A stretch of 64,000 bases of DNA, from the NCBI RefSeq assembly GCF_004346195.1, contig NZ_SMAK01000004.1, positions 62,001-126,000 on the forward strand, written 5' to 3'. Positions within the stretch are counted from its first letter, which is position 1, and every line of letters begins with the position of its first letter. Position numbers and translations under genes: made by a program. Below, piece after piece: positions 28,490 to 39,927 of this stretch. Under the pieces are notes generated by a model, which worked only from the letters and a program-made list of their open reading frames with translations, was not told where the DNA came from and did no database searches. The DNA is from Tepidamorphus gemmatus. Its GTDB lineage: Bacteria; Pseudomonadota; Alphaproteobacteria; Rhizobiales; Tepidamorphaceae.

Positions 28490-28736
28490 CGTCCGCCCTT
28501 GAAATCCGGGCGGACTATGGCCGGAAAGCATCCGGGTGTCCAGCTTTGCAGAGGTCCTGACCGATGCCCCTGATGCGCATGTCGGATGTCCCGACATTGC
28601 AGCTTGTGGTCGGCGCGACGGCAGGGGCATGCGACAAGGCCCGTATCCCGACTCGCCATTTCGTGAGACGCTGCCCGTGGCAGCTGCCGTGCACGGCAGA
28701 GCGGCGGCTGCGATCCATCGGCGGGAGGCCTTGGAA

Positions 28737-29177
28737 ATGCGGAAGAGGTTTGCGGCGCTCGCGAGCGCGGTCATGATGCTTGCGGGCCTCATGGTCGGTC
28801 AGATGTCCGCCCATGCCGGCACCGGGCAGATCAGCATGGAGCTGGTCAAGGCGGCGTTCATCGTCGGCGGGACGGGCGGCAAGGGTACGCTCGTCCTTGA
28901 CGGCCGGTCCTATCCGCTGTCGATCGGCGGTCTCAGCGCCGGCTATCAACTCACACTGTCGGTCGTCAACCTGCAGAGCACCGTCAAGAACATCAACCGC
29001 CCGGAGGACATCGAGGGCATCTACTCGGCGGCCGGAGCGGGCCTGGCTGTGGCGGCCGGCGGCAAGGCGGCAGTGATGGTCAACGCCAAGGGCGTCACGC
29101 TCGAGCTGATCGGAACCCAGCTGGGCGTCGACCTCTCGGTCAACCTCGAGGGACTGAGCATCGCGCTGCGGCGTTGA
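28737..29177 (+). CDS. Small secreted protein of unknown function
   Basis: A 146-residue protein I do not recognise. A clear signal peptide (MRKRFAALASAVMMLAGLMV) is probably cleaved after SAHA at residue 27. The mature part is rich in Gly, Val and Leu in alternating patterns, suggesting a small beta-barrel or beta-sandwich: GGTGGKGTLVLDGRSYPLSI, LQSTVKNINRPEDIEGIYS and a C-terminal VDLSVNLEGLSIALRR. There is no cysteine in the mature chain. A GGGAGG ribosome binding site lies 8 bases before the ATG, supporting this start over longer frames. It has a remote likeness to alphaproteobacterial periplasmic proteins such as the DUF1134/EipA family, but I would not assign it. Confidence 0.8.
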   Translation: MRKRFAALASAVMMLAGLMVGQMSAHAGTGQISMELVKAAFIVGGTGGKGTLVLDGRSYPLSIGGLSAGYQLTLSVVNLQSTVKNINRPEDIEGIYSAAGAGLAVAAGGKAAVMVNAKGVTLELIGTQLGVDLSVNLEGLSIALRR

Positions 29178-29214
29178 GCGGCAATGTTTCGTTCAACCGA
29201 CGCGTCCGCGGGCC

Positions 29215-29907
29215 TCAGCGCACGGTCCAGCCGCTCCAGGTGCTGCGCGGCTTGCGCGGCGTCTTGGCCGGTACCGGTGGCGGCGGCGACGTGCCTTCCA
29301 GGTCGTCCAGATCGACCTCCCCATTGACGATGCGGTCGACGAGATCCTGCGCGGTCTGGGCGCGCCGGGCCAGGGCTTCCTGCATCGCCTTCTGACGCTT
29401 GAGCATGTCGGCGATGTTCGTGCGCCGCACGCGCTCCTCCAGCACCTCCTCGATGCCATCAATGACGTAGTTGTCACCCTGCAGGACGAACTCCCGGTCG
29501 TCATGGGCAAGAAGCTCGATGCGCCGGCGCAGGACGACCGGTGAGACGGGCATCACGATGATGTTGGTCACACCGACCGAGAAGGCCCGGTCGACAAGGC
29601 TGAGCGTCGGCATCGGCGTGACTGCCAGGATGGGCACGAAGGACAGCGGCTCCATCGTCCGGTTTCGTATCAGCCGGGTCAGCCGGTAGCCGCTCATCGG
29701 CTTCATGTCCCACTCGGCGATCAGCGCGCTGGGCGGATCGATCAACATGTCGTTGAGTGCCTTCTCGGCGTGCTCGTAGACGCGCAGCCGGCCGATCCGC
29801 ATCGAGGAGATCATCGAGCGGAGGATTCCCTGGGCGCCCCGGTTGTCGTGCACGAGCACGACGTCCAGCGAGTCCAGCGGCAGTCCGTAGGCGAGGCTTT
29901 TCGGCAT
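29215..29907 (-). CDS. Degenerate response-regulator receiver protein
   Basis: A 230-residue cytoplasmic protein. A CheY-like receiver domain covers about residues 14-135, with the phospho-acceptor aspartate in LIAEWDMKPMSGY (Asp67), an acidic residue in VLVHDN (Asp21) and the threonine in LAVTPMP (Thr97). The normally invariant lysine (KP motif) is replaced: the strand reads IIVMPVSP, with Met119 in place of lysine. The C-terminal part is helical and charged with no DNA-binding or enzymatic domain I recognise, and ends in a proline-rich tail. The ATG giving MPKSLAYG is preceded by an AGGGGAG ribosome binding site. It is divergent from nrdJ. Confidence 0.85.
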   Translation of the reverse strand: MPKSLAYGLPLDSLDVVLVHDNRGAQGILRSMISSMRIGRLRVYEHAEKALNDMLIDPPSALIAEWDMKPMSGYRLTRLIRNRTMEPLSFVPILAVTPMPTLSLVDRAFSVGVTNIIVMPVSPVVLRRRIELLAHDDREFVLQGDNYVIDGIEEVLEERVRRTNIADMLKRQKAMQEALARRAQTAQDLVDRIVNGEVDLDDLEGTSPPPPVPAKTPRKPRSTWSGWTVR

Positions 29908-30011
29908 GTGCAGGATGCTCCCCTCATCGCGTCGGAACCCTACCCGGCCGGCTTTAAGTCCGCCTGAAACGGCCTTCGACAATTCGCTTCGAATCTGAAT
30001 CAATCTCCCAT

Positions 30012-30036
30012 GTGCCGGGCGCGGCGAGCCCGGCAC
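30012..30036. repeat. Perfect 9-bp inverted repeat upstream of the receiver gene
   Basis: GTGCCGGGC and GCCCGGCAC surround a 7-base loop, about 105 bases upstream of the receiver-protein start and 72 bases left of the first NrdR box. It could be an operator or an RNA hairpin in the receiver-gene leader. No T-run follows on either strand. Confidence 0.4.
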
Positions 30037-30107
30037 GGACGGATTGGCGGGACCTGGCCCGGTTGTCCCCGCTGTTCAGCGGCGGTTAGGACATTCTTAA
30101 CGCCGCG

Positions 30108-30123
30108 TCACTATATATTGCCG
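30108..30123 (+). promoter_or_regulatory. NrdR box 1 upstream of nrdJ
   Basis: The sequence TCACTATATATTGCCG contains CTATATATTG, which matches the central ten positions of the NrdR consensus (acaCwAtATaTwgtgt) completely. NrdR is the universal bacterial ribonucleotide-reductase repressor and binds pairs of such boxes. Confidence 0.8.
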
Positions 30124-30138
30124 TTGAAATTGGGCGGG

Positions 30139-30154
30139 ATACTAGAGCTTGTGA
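30139..30154 (+). promoter_or_regulatory. NrdR box 2 upstream of nrdJ
   Basis: The sequence ATACTAGAGCTTGTGA matches the NrdR consensus at 11 of 16 positions. Its centre lies 31 bases from that of box 1, three helical turns, which is the usual spacing of paired NrdR sites. It overlaps the proposed -10 element, as expected for a repressor site. Confidence 0.65.
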
Positions 30155-30473
30155 AAATCTGATGTCAGCGCCGGGGAATGGCCTTGACGCCCGTTGGTCG
30201 AGTCTCATACCGTTAATTCTGCCTCGGCGGCGGGTCGGGCCGACCCGGTTTCCGGGGAAATCAACAGTAGACTCAATGCGTTATCTCCGGCGCATGGCCG
30301 GAGGGCGAGATGTTGTTTGCGGCTGGGGCGCGGGGGACGGCATCCGACTGCTCCGACGGCGTCGGTGAGGCCCCCAGTCGGGTCGAGTCAACGTGTCGGG
30401 ACGGGGCTTTGATGGCCGGGCCGACTGGACCCGGGGCGGCAGGAATGCGCCGAGGCGCGAGCGGGGAGCCGAG

Positions 30474-33400
30474 ATGCGGATCGAACGAATCTACACGGTC
30501 GAGGGTAAGTCGCCCTATGAGGGCATCGAGTTCCGCAAGACCACCAGCGAGATCCGCAATCCCGACGGCTCGGTCGTCTTCCGCCTCGAGGACATCGAGG
30601 TGCCGGCGACCTGGTCACAGGTCGCCGCGGACATTCTTGCACAGAAGTATTTTCGCAAGGCAGGTGTCGCGGCGCGGTTGAAGCCGGTCGAGGAGAGCTC
30701 CGTTCCGCCCTGGCTGTGGCGCTCTGTGCCCGACACCGAGGCGCTGGCAGAACTGCCGGAATCCCAACGCTTCGGCCCGGAACGCGATTCGCGTCAGGTG
30801 TTCGACCGTCTCGCCGGCACGTGGACCTACTGGGGCTGGAAGGGCGGATATTTTGACAGCGAGGCGGATGCGCGCGCCTTCTTCGACGAGCTCGCCTACA
30901 TGCTGGCGACGCAGAAATGCGCGCCGAATTCGCCGCAATGGTTCAACACCGGCCTGCACTGGGCCTACGGCATCGACGGCCCCGGCCAAGGCCACCACTA
31001 TGTCGACTTCGAGACCGGCGAAGTCGTCGCCTCCACCTCCGCCTACGAGCATCCGCAGCCGCATGCCTGCTTCATCCAGTCCATCGAGGACGACCTCGTC
31101 AACGAGGGTGGCATCATGGACCTTTGGGTGCGCGAGGCACGGCTGTTCAAGTATGGCTCGGGTACCGGCTCGAACTTCTCGAAGCTGCGCGGTGACGGGG
31201 AGGCGCTGTCGGGCGGCGGCAAGTCGTCGGGACTGATGAGCTTCCTGAAGATCGGCGACCGGGCGGCCGGCGCCATCAAGTCGGGCGGCACGACACGGCG
31301 CGCCGCCAAGATGGTGGTGGTTGACGTCGATCATCCCGACATCGAAGCCTACATCGACTGGAAGGTGGTCGAGGAACAGAAGGTCGCCGCGCTGGTGACC
31401 GGTTCCAAGATCTGCCAGAAGCACCTGTCGGCGATCATGAAGGCCTGCGTGAACTGCGCGGGCTCCGGTGACGACTGCTTCGATCCGCAGAAGAACCCGG
31501 CACTGAAGCGCGAGATCCGTGCCGCAAAGAAGGCGCATGTGCCGGAGAACTACATCCGCTGGGTGATCCAGTTCGCCCGCCAAGGTTATACGTCGGTCGA
31601 GTTCCCGCTGTTCGACACGGACTGGGACTCGGAAGCTTATCTCACCGTCGCCGGCCAGAATTCCAACAACTCGGTGCGCGTCACCGATGAGTTCCTGCGC
31701 GCGGTCGAGAACGATGGCGAGTGGAAGCTGACCCGCCGGCTGGACGGCACGGTCGCCGCGACGCGCAAGGCCCGCGACCTGTGGGAGAAGATCGGGCACG
31801 CGGCATGGGCCTGCGCGGATCCGGGCATCCAGTTCCACACCACCATCAATGACTGGCACACCTGCCCGGCGGCCGGCGAGATCCGCGCCTCGAATCCGTG
31901 CTCGGAGTACATGTTCCTCGACGATACGGCCTGCAATCTCGCGTCGCTCAATCTCTTGCAGTTCCGCAAGGCGGATGGCTCGTTCGACGTCGCCTCGTTC
32001 GAGCACGCCACGCGTCTGTGGACGATCGTGCTCGAGATCTCGGTGCTGATGGCGCAGTTCCCGTCCCGCCGCATCGCGGAACTGTCCTATGCCTACCGCA
32101 CTCTCGGGCTCGGCTACGCCAATATCGGCGGACTGCTGATGACATCCGGCATCCCCTACGATTCGGACGAAGGCCGCGCGCTTGCCGGCGCGATCACCGC
32201 CCTGATGACGGGCGTGTGCTATGCGACCTCGGCCGAGATGGCCGGCGAACTCGGCGCGTTCCCCGGCTACGAGCCGAACCGCGAGCACATGCTGCAGGTC
32301 ATCCGCAACCATCGCCGGGCCGCGCACGGCGAGAAGGACGGCTACGAGGGGCTGAACACCCTGCCCGTGCCTCTCGATCATGCCTCCTGCCCCGACGCGT
32401 CGATCGTTGCGGCGGCCTGTCATGCCTGGGACCGGGCGCTGGCGCTGGGCGAGGAACATGGCTATCGCAACGCCCAGGTCACCGTGATTGCGCCAACTGG
32501 CACGATTGGCCTGGTGATGGACTGCGATACGACCGGTATCGAGCCCGACTTCGCGCTGGTGAAATTCAAGAAGCTTGCCGGCGGCGGCTACTTCAAGATC
32601 ATCAACCGGGCCGTGCCGGAAGCACTCGCCAAGCTCGGCTATCAGCCGGCCCAGATCGACGAGATCGTCGCCTATGCGGTCGGACACGGCACTCTCGCCG
32701 GAGCGCCGGCGATCAATCACGACACCCTCGCCGCGAAGGGGTTCACCCGCGAGAAGCTCGAACTGGTGGAAGGCGCGCTGAAATCCGCTTTCGACATCAA
32801 GTTCGTCTTCAACAAGTGGACTCTCGGCGAGGATTTCCTCCAGGGGGCCCTGGGCGTAGCGGCGGACCGACTGGCGGACCCGAGCTTCGACCTGTTGTCG
32901 GAGCTCGGGTTCAGCCGCCGTGACATCGACAGGGCCAACACCTTCGTGTGCGGCGCGATGACGCTGGAAGGCGCGCCGCACCTGAAGGAGGAGCACCTGC
33001 CGGTCTTCGACTGTGCCAATCCGTGCGGGCGCACCGGCAAGCGCTATCTGTCCGTCGAGAGCCACATCCGCATGATGGCGGCCGCCCAGCCGTTCATCTC
33101 GGGTGCCATCTCCAAGACGATCAACATGCCCAACGAGGCCACCGTCGAGGATTGCAAGTCCGCCTACATGCTGTCGTGGAAACTGGGGCTCAAGGCCAAC
33201 GCCCTCTATCGCGACGGCTCCAAGCTGTCGCAGCCGCTGTCGGCGCAGCTTCTGGCCGACGACGAGGAGGACGAGGAGGACGCGGTCGAGGCGCTCGCCG
33301 CCACCGGCCCGGTTCAGCCCAAGGCGGTCGCGGTCGCCGAACGGATCGTCGAGCGCATCGTCGAGAAGACGATCCGCGAGCGCGAGAAGCTGCCGCACCG

Positions 33401-34202
33401 ACGCAAGGGCTATACCCAGAAGGCCATCGTCGGCGGACACAAGGTCTATCTCAGGACCGGCGAGTACGAGGACGGCCGGCTCGGCGAGATCTTCATCGAC
33501 ATGCACAAGGAGGGCGCCGCCTTCCGCAGCCTGATGAACAACTTCGCTATCGCCGTCTCGCTCGGCCTGCAGTACGGCGTGCCGCTCGACGAATATGTGG
33601 AGGCCTTCACCTTCACGCGCTTCGAGCCTGCCGGATTCGTCCAGGGCAATGACTCGATCAAGAACGCCACCTCGATCCTCGACTACATCTTCCGCGAGCT
33701 GGCGATCTCGTATCTTGGCCGCCACGACCTCGGCCATGTCGATCCCTCCGACATCGGTTCGACTGCGATGGGGGCCGGCGTCGATGAGGGCAAGCCGATC
33801 CCGGCCGTGCCGGCGACTCGGTTCGTGTCGACGGGTCTGGTGCGCGGCAAGGTCAGCGAGAAGCTGGTGGTCGTGCACGGCGATGGTCGGAGCGAGGGGC
33901 GGGGACACGATCACCGTGCCGAGACGCCACGCGGCGGTACCGTCGGCCAGATCCAAGCCCGCGCGCAGAGTTTCACCGGTCAGGCCGGCAGCCAGGCGAC
34001 GGCACTGAAGCGCGAGGTCGCCGTGGCGATCGAACCGCAGACCGCCGTCGTCCCCCAGCCGACCGTGGCCGAACGCCGCGCGCAGGCGATGCTGAAGGGC
34101 TATGTCGGGGAGTCCTGCACCGAATGCGGCAACTTCACCATGGTGCGCAACGGCACCTGCCTGAAGTGCGACACCTGCGGATCGACGAGCGGGTGTAGCT
34201 GA
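30474..34202 (+). CDS. nrdJ: Vitamin B12-dependent (class II) ribonucleotide reductase
   Basis: A 1242-residue enzyme that reduces ribonucleotides to deoxyribonucleotides using adenosylcobalamin, with or without oxygen. It has the RNR barrel with the active-site cysteines in HACFIQSI and in [11 protein letters not shown] (Cys476), the glycine-rich [20 protein letters not shown] loop, and [22 protein letters not shown] long C-terminal region contains the TSAD-like segment and ends in a cysteine cluster, CTECG...[13 protein letters not shown], which can re-reduce the active site. The start chosen, [11 protein letters not shown], matches relatives; a longer frame from 30393 is less likely. Paired NrdR boxes lie upstream and a strong terminator downstream. 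Confidence 0.97.
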   Translation: MRIERIYTVEGKSPYEGIEFRKTTSEIRNPDGSVVFRLEDIEVPATWSQVAADILAQKYFRKAGVAARLKPVEESSVPPWLWRSVPDTEALAELPESQRFGPERDSRQVFDRLAGTWTYWGWKGGYFDSEADARAFFDELAYMLATQKCAPNSPQWFNTGLHWAYGIDGPGQGHHYVDFETGEVVASTSAYEHPQPHACFIQSIEDDLVNEGGIMDLWVREARLFKYGSGTGSNFSKLRGDGEALSGGGKSSGLMSFLKIGDRAAGAIKSGGTTRRAAKMVVVDVDHPDIEAYIDWKVVEEQKVAALVTGSKICQKHLSAIMKACVNCAGSGDDCFDPQKNPALKREIRAAKKAHVPENYIRWVIQFARQGYTSVEFPLFDTDWDSEAYLTVAGQNSNNSVRVTDEFLRAVENDGEWKLTRRLDGTVAATRKARDLWEKIGHAAWACADPGIQFHTTINDWHTCPAAGEIRASNPCSEYMFLDDTACNLASLNLLQFRKADGSFDVASFEHATRLWTIVLEISVLMAQFPSRRIAELSYAYRTLGLGYANIGGLLMTSGIPYDSDEGRALAGAITALMTGVCYATSAEMAGELGAFPGYEPNREHMLQVIRNHRRAAHGEKDGYEGLNTLPVPLDHASCPDASIVAAACHAWDRALALGEEHGYRNAQVTVIAPTGTIGLVMDCDTTGIEPDFALVKFKKLAGGGYFKIINRAVPEALAKLGYQPAQIDEIVAYAVGHGTLAGAPAINHDTLAAKGFTREKLELVEGALKSAFDIKFVFNKWTLGEDFLQGALGVAADRLADPSFDLLSELGFSRRDIDRANTFVCGAMTLEGAPHLKEEHLPVFDCANPCGRTGKRYLSVESHIRMMAAAQPFISGAISKTINMPNEATVEDCKSAYMLSWKLGLKANALYRDGSKLSQPLSAQLLADDEEDEEDAVEALAATGPVQPKAVAVAERIVERIVEKTIREREKLPHRRKGYTQKAIVGGHKVYLRTGEYEDGRLGEIFIDMHKEGAAFRSLMNNFAIAVSLGLQYGVPLDEYVEAFTFTRFEPAGFVQGNDSIKNATSILDYIFRELAISYLGRHDLGHVDPSDIGSTAMGAGVDEGKPIPAVPATRFVSTGLVRGKVSEKLVVVHGDGRSEGRGHDHRAETPRGGTVGQIQARAQSFTGQAGSQATALKREVAVAIEPQTAVVPQPTVAERRAQAMLKGYVGESCTECGNFTMVRNGTCLKCDTCGSTSGCS

Positions 34203-35940
<1,738 letters not shown>

Positions 35941-35943
35941 TCC

Positions 35944-36957
35944 ATGGCCAGAATGACCATGATCGAGGCGATCCGCTCGGCCCTCGACATCTCGATGGGG
36001 CGTGATCCGAAGGTCGTCGTGTTCGGCGAGGATGTCGGCTATTTCGGCGGCGTCTTCCGCTGCACGGCCGGGCTTCAGCAGAAATACGGCGTCACCCGCT
36101 GCTTCGATACGCCGATCAGCGAGCTCGGCATCGTGGGCACCGCGATCGGCATGGCCGCGTACGGCCTCAGACCCTGCGTCGAGATCCAGTTCGCCGATTA
36201 CGTCTACCCGGCCTATGATCAGATTGTCTCGGAGGCGGCGCGGATCCGCTACCGGTCGAACGGCCAGTTCACCTGCCCGATCGTCGTGCGCATGCCGACC
36301 GGTGGCGGCATCTTCGGCGGCCAGACCCACAGCCAGAGCCCGGAGGCGCTGTTCACCCATGTCTGCGGGCTCAAGGTGGTCGTGCCGTCCAATCCGCGCG
36401 ATGCCAAAGGTCTGCTGATCGCTTCGATAGAGGATCCGGACCCGGTGATCTTCCTGGAACCGAAGCGGCTCTACAACGGCCCCTTCGACGGCCATCACGA
36501 GCAGCCGGTGACGCCATGGTCGAAGCATCCGCTCGGCGACGTCGATGACGGTCACTTCACCGTGCCGCTCGGCAAGGCCGAGATACGCCGGCAAGGCAGC
36601 GCCGTGACGGTGCTGACCTACGGAACCATGGTTCATGTCGCCGAAGCGGCAGCACGGGAAACGGGCATCGACGCCGAAATCATAGATCTGCGGACGCTGC
36701 TGCCGCTCGACCTCGACTGCATCGTCGAGTCGGTTTCCAAGACCGGCCGGTGCGTCGTGGTGCACGAGGCGACGCTCACCTCAGGCTTCGGTGCGGAACT
36801 GGCGGCCCTCGTCCAGGAGCACTGCTTCTACCATCTCGAGGCGCCGATCGCCCGGGTGACCGGCTGGGACACACCCTATCCGCACGCTCAGGAATGGGAC
36901 TACTTCCCGGGTCCCGCGCGTGTCGGCGAGGCGCTCGTGCGCACGATGGAGGCCTGA
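35944..36957 (+). CDS. bkdA2: Branched-chain 2-oxoacid dehydrogenase E1 beta subunit
   Basis: A 337-residue partner of E1 alpha; the alpha2-beta2 tetramer forms the ThDP active site. Family motifs include VVVFGEDVGYFGGVFRCTAG, FDTPISELGIVGTAIGMAAYG, EIQFADYVYPAYDQI and the C-terminal DLRTLLPLD and VVVHEATLTSGFGAE. It starts 3 bases after the E1 alpha stop and its stop codon abuts the E2 ATG, so the subunits are made from one mRNA in matched amounts. Confidence 0.96.
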   Translation: MARMTMIEAIRSALDISMGRDPKVVVFGEDVGYFGGVFRCTAGLQQKYGVTRCFDTPISELGIVGTAIGMAAYGLRPCVEIQFADYVYPAYDQIVSEAARIRYRSNGQFTCPIVVRMPTGGGIFGGQTHSQSPEALFTHVCGLKVVVPSNPRDAKGLLIASIEDPDPVIFLEPKRLYNGPFDGHHEQPVTPWSKHPLGDVDDGHFTVPLGKAEIRRQGSAVTVLTYGTMVHVAEAAARETGIDAEIIDLRTLLPLDLDCIVESVSKTGRCVVVHEATLTSGFGAELAALVQEHCFYHLEAPIARVTGWDTPYPHAQEWDYFPGPARVGEALVRTMEA

Positions 36958-38301
36958 ATGGGCGAGCACGTGGTCAAGCTGCCCGACGTCGGCGAAGGCA
37001 TCGCCGAGGCCGAGCTCGTCGAATGGCACGTCAAGGTGGGCGATCCGGTGCTCGAGGACACGGTGCTTGCCGCGGTAATGACGGACAAGGCGACGGTCGA
37101 GATTCCCTCCCCGGTCGCCGGCACGGTTGCCTGGCTCGCTGCGGAGATCGGCGAGAAGGTTGCCGTCGGCGCGCCGCTGGTGAGGCTGCGCGTCCCCGGT
37201 TCCGACGGTTCCGCAAGCCAGCCGCCGCAGATGGGAGGAACGGCGCCGATGGAACAGCCGCAGACGGGTCCCGAGCCGCAACCGCAGCCGGAACGGCAGC
37301 GCATGGCCGCGGCGCCCCAGGCAGGCGCTGAGCCGTCGGCGGCCGCAAAGCCGGCGCGGCGTCCAGCACTGGCGGCGATGCCCGCCGCACGGGCACCGGC
37401 TGGATACGGGGCGCCGCGGCCGGCGGGCGAAAAGCCGCTCGCCTCGCCGGCCGTGCGCCGGCGCGCGCGCGAGGCCGGCATCGACCTGCGTCAGGTGCCC
37501 GGTACCGGCCCGGCCGGCCGCATCACGCACGAGGACCTCGACGCCTTCCTGAACCGCACCCCGGGCACCCCGGCGCGGTCGGGTCCGGCGCCGGACACTT
37601 CGGTCGAGGAGATCAAGGTCATCGGTCTGCGGCGGCGCATCGCCGAGCGGATGGAACTCGCCCATGCCCGCATCGTGCCGATCACCTATGTGGAGGAGAT
37701 CGACGTCACGGCCCTCGAGGAGCTCCGCGCGAAGCTCAACGCCGACGCCGGCTCCACAGGCAGGCCGCGACTGACCCTTCTGCCCTTCCTGATGCGCGCG
37801 ATGGTGGCCGCGATCCGCGAGCAGCCGATCGTCAATGCCCACTATGACGACGAGGCAGGACTCATCCGGCGGTTCGGCGGCGTGCATGTCGGCATCGCGA
37901 CCCAGACGGACGCCGGCCTTACGGTCCCGGTCGTTCGGCATGTCGAGGCGCGCGACATCTGGGACTGCGCCGCCGAGCTTGCGCGTCTGGCGGAGGCCGC
38001 GCGCAGGGGAACGGCGACACGCGAGGAGCTGTCGGGCTCGACGATCACCATCACCTCGCTGGGCGCGCTCGGCGGCATCGCCACGACCCCGGTGATCAAC
38101 CATCCCGAGGTCGCCATCGTCGGTGTCAACCGCATGGCGGTGCGGCCGATGTGGAACGGCTCCGAGTTCGTGCCGCGCAAGGTGATGAACCTGTCATCCT
38201 CGTTCGACCACCGTGTCGTCGACGGATGGAACGCCGCCGTGTTTGTCCAGCGCATCAGGACGCTGCTGGAGACCCCGGCCCTGATCTTCATGGAAGGCTG
38301 A
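36958..38301 (+). CDS. bkdB: Branched-chain 2-oxoacid dehydrogenase E2 (dihydrolipoyl acyltransferase)
   Basis: A 447-residue core subunit that takes the acyl group from E1 and passes it to CoA. There is one lipoyl domain at about residues 1-80 with the modified lysine in [11 protein letters not shown]. An Ala/Pro/Gln-rich linker follows, then the peripheral-subunit-binding domain at about 160-200 ([20 protein letters not shown]). The catalytic domain has the HxxxDG motif in [11 protein letters not shown]. The start ATG directly follows the E1 beta stop. Confidence 0.96.
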   Translation: MGEHVVKLPDVGEGIAEAELVEWHVKVGDPVLEDTVLAAVMTDKATVEIPSPVAGTVAWLAAEIGEKVAVGAPLVRLRVPGSDGSASQPPQMGGTAPMEQPQTGPEPQPQPERQRMAAAPQAGAEPSAAAKPARRPALAAMPAARAPAGYGAPRPAGEKPLASPAVRRRAREAGIDLRQVPGTGPAGRITHEDLDAFLNRTPGTPARSGPAPDTSVEEIKVIGLRRRIAERMELAHARIVPITYVEEIDVTALEELRAKLNADAGSTGRPRLTLLPFLMRAMVAAIREQPIVNAHYDDEAGLIRRFGGVHVGIATQTDAGLTVPVVRHVEARDIWDCAAELARLAEAARRGTATREELSGSTITITSLGALGGIATTPVINHPEVAIVGVNRMAVRPMWNGSEFVPRKVMNLSSSFDHRVVDGWNAAVFVQRIRTLLETPALIFMEG

Positions 38302-38306
38302 ACGGG

Positions 38307-39701
38307 ATGAACGAGATCGTCTGTTCGCTGCTGGTGATCGGTGCCGGTCCCGGCGGCTATGTCTGCGCGATCCGCGCCGGCCAGCTCGGCATCGATACCG
38401 TGATCGTCGAGAAGGATCGGCCGGGCGGCACCTGTCTGAATGTCGGCTGCATCCCGTCCAAGGCTCTCATCCACGTCGCCGAGGAGTTCGAGAAGGCGGT
38501 GCGCTGGGCACAGGACTCCGCCCCGCTCGGCATCTCGGTCTCCGCACCGGCGTTCGATCTTGCGCAGGCGATCGCCTGGAAGGACCACATCGTCGGCCGC
38601 CTCAGCATCGGTGTCGCGGGTCTGCTGAAGAGGGCGGGCGTCAAGACGCTGCACGGGCATGCACGCTTCCGCGACGGCAAAACCGTGACCGTCGAGACCG
38701 AGACCGGCATCCAGGTCGTCAAGGCGAAGACGATCGTGATCGCCACCGGCTCCGAGCCGGTGACGCTGCCGGACCTGCCGTTCGGCGGACCGGTAATCTC
38801 CTCATCCGATGCATTGACGCTGACCGAGCTGCCAAACCGCCTCGCCGTGATCGGAGGCGGCTATATCGGGCTGGAACTCGGCATGGCCTTCGCCAGACTC
38901 GGCAGCAGGGTCTCCATCATCGAGTCTGAGCCTCGCATCCTGCCGCTCTATGATCCGGAGCTGACGCGGCCGGTGGCGAAACGGTTGAAGGAGCTCGGCG
39001 TCGATGTCCTGGCCGGCGCGCGGGCGCGCGGACTGTCGCCAGCAGGCGACGCGCTGATCGTGGAGACAGCCGAAGGTGCCCGTAGCATCGCTGCGGACAA
39101 GGTGCTGGTCACCGTCGGCCGGCGGCCGGTGACCGGCGGTGTCGGGCTCGAAGAGATCGATCTCGACATGGCCGGGCGATTCCTCCGCATCGACGACCAG
39201 TGCCGCACGTCGATGCGCGGCGTCTATGCGATCGGCGACGTCACCGGCGAGCCGATGCTGGCGCATCGCGCGATGGCGCAAGGCGAGATGGTCGCCGAGA
39301 TCGTCGCCGGCAAACGCCGCTCGTGGGACGTGAGGGCGATCCCGGCAATCTGCTTCACCGATCCCGAGATCGTGTCGGTCGGCTTGTCGCCAGAGGAAGC
39401 ACGGGCCGGCGGGCGCGAGATCAAGATCGGGCAATTCCCGTTCAGCGCCAACGGGCGTTCGATGACGAAGCTGGCCGAGGACGGATTCGTGCGGGTCGTC
39501 GCGCGCGCCGACAACCATCTGGTGCTCGGCATCCAGGCGGTCGGGCAAGGCATCTCGGAGCTGTCGACCGCATTCGGCCTGGCGATCGAGATGGGGGCGC
39601 GGCTCGAGGATATCGCCGGCACCATCCATGCCCATCCGACCCAGGGCGAGGCGTTTCAGGAAGCGGCCCTCAAGGCACTCGGCCACGCGCTGCACATCTA
39701 G
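38307..39701 (+). CDS. lpdA: Dihydrolipoyl dehydrogenase (E3)
   Basis: A 464-residue FAD flavoprotein that re-oxidises the E2 lipoyl group and reduces NAD+. The N-terminal FAD fold has [19 protein letters not shown], and the redox disulfide is [15 protein letters not shown] (CxxxxC). The NAD fold has [20 protein letters not shown], and the C-terminal dimer interface [13 protein letters not shown] carries the catalytic His-Glu region. The start at MNEIVCSLL lies 5 bases after the E2 stop; the longer frame is antisense-like and unconserved. It completes the bkd operon, so a dedicated E3 for branched-chain acids is likely. Confidence 0.96.
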   Translation: MNEIVCSLLVIGAGPGGYVCAIRAGQLGIDTVIVEKDRPGGTCLNVGCIPSKALIHVAEEFEKAVRWAQDSAPLGISVSAPAFDLAQAIAWKDHIVGRLSIGVAGLLKRAGVKTLHGHARFRDGKTVTVETETGIQVVKAKTIVIATGSEPVTLPDLPFGGPVISSSDALTLTELPNRLAVIGGGYIGLELGMAFARLGSRVSIIESEPRILPLYDPELTRPVAKRLKELGVDVLAGARARGLSPAGDALIVETAEGARSIAADKVLVTVGRRPVTGGVGLEEIDLDMAGRFLRIDDQCRTSMRGVYAIGDVTGEPMLAHRAMAQGEMVAEIVAGKRRSWDVRAIPAICFTDPEIVSVGLSPEEARAGGREIKIGQFPFSANGRSMTKLAEDGFVRVVARADNHLVLGIQAVGQGISELSTAFGLAIEMGARLEDIAGTIHAHPTQGEAFQEAALKALGHALHI

Positions 39702-39927
39702 CTCCGGGAAAGCGTCGCGCGCGACCGACTCCGGCACCCCCCACGTCGGGCCCGACGGTTGACGCCATGGCGCCGCGAACGACGCGCGGCATCGCCCCGC
39801 GGCGCGCTGACCGCAGGATCGCAGCGCCGCTCACGAACAGAATGCGCCCACCTGATCGGAAAATGCCCTAATGTGGATCAGTCGGGCCGCCCGGACCGCG
39901 CATCATCCTTCCACTGCGAGAGCGCGC

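Larger units (their letters stand above)
30037..30473. other. nrdJ promoter and leader region
   Basis: About 437 bases with no convincing gene. The left part holds two NrdR boxes overlapping a plausible promoter (TTGCCG at 30118-30123, TACTAG at 30140-30145, 16 bases apart). The remaining roughly 320 bases would be an unusually long 5' leader for nrdJ. I looked for a cobalamin riboswitch, a common control of this B12-dependent enzyme, and found no B12-box-like element. Confidence 0.6.

Noticed and set aside
30037-30473. Cobalamin riboswitch before nrdJ
   Set aside because: No sequence resembling the B12 box or its conserved stem elements was found by eye. A covariance search would be decisive.
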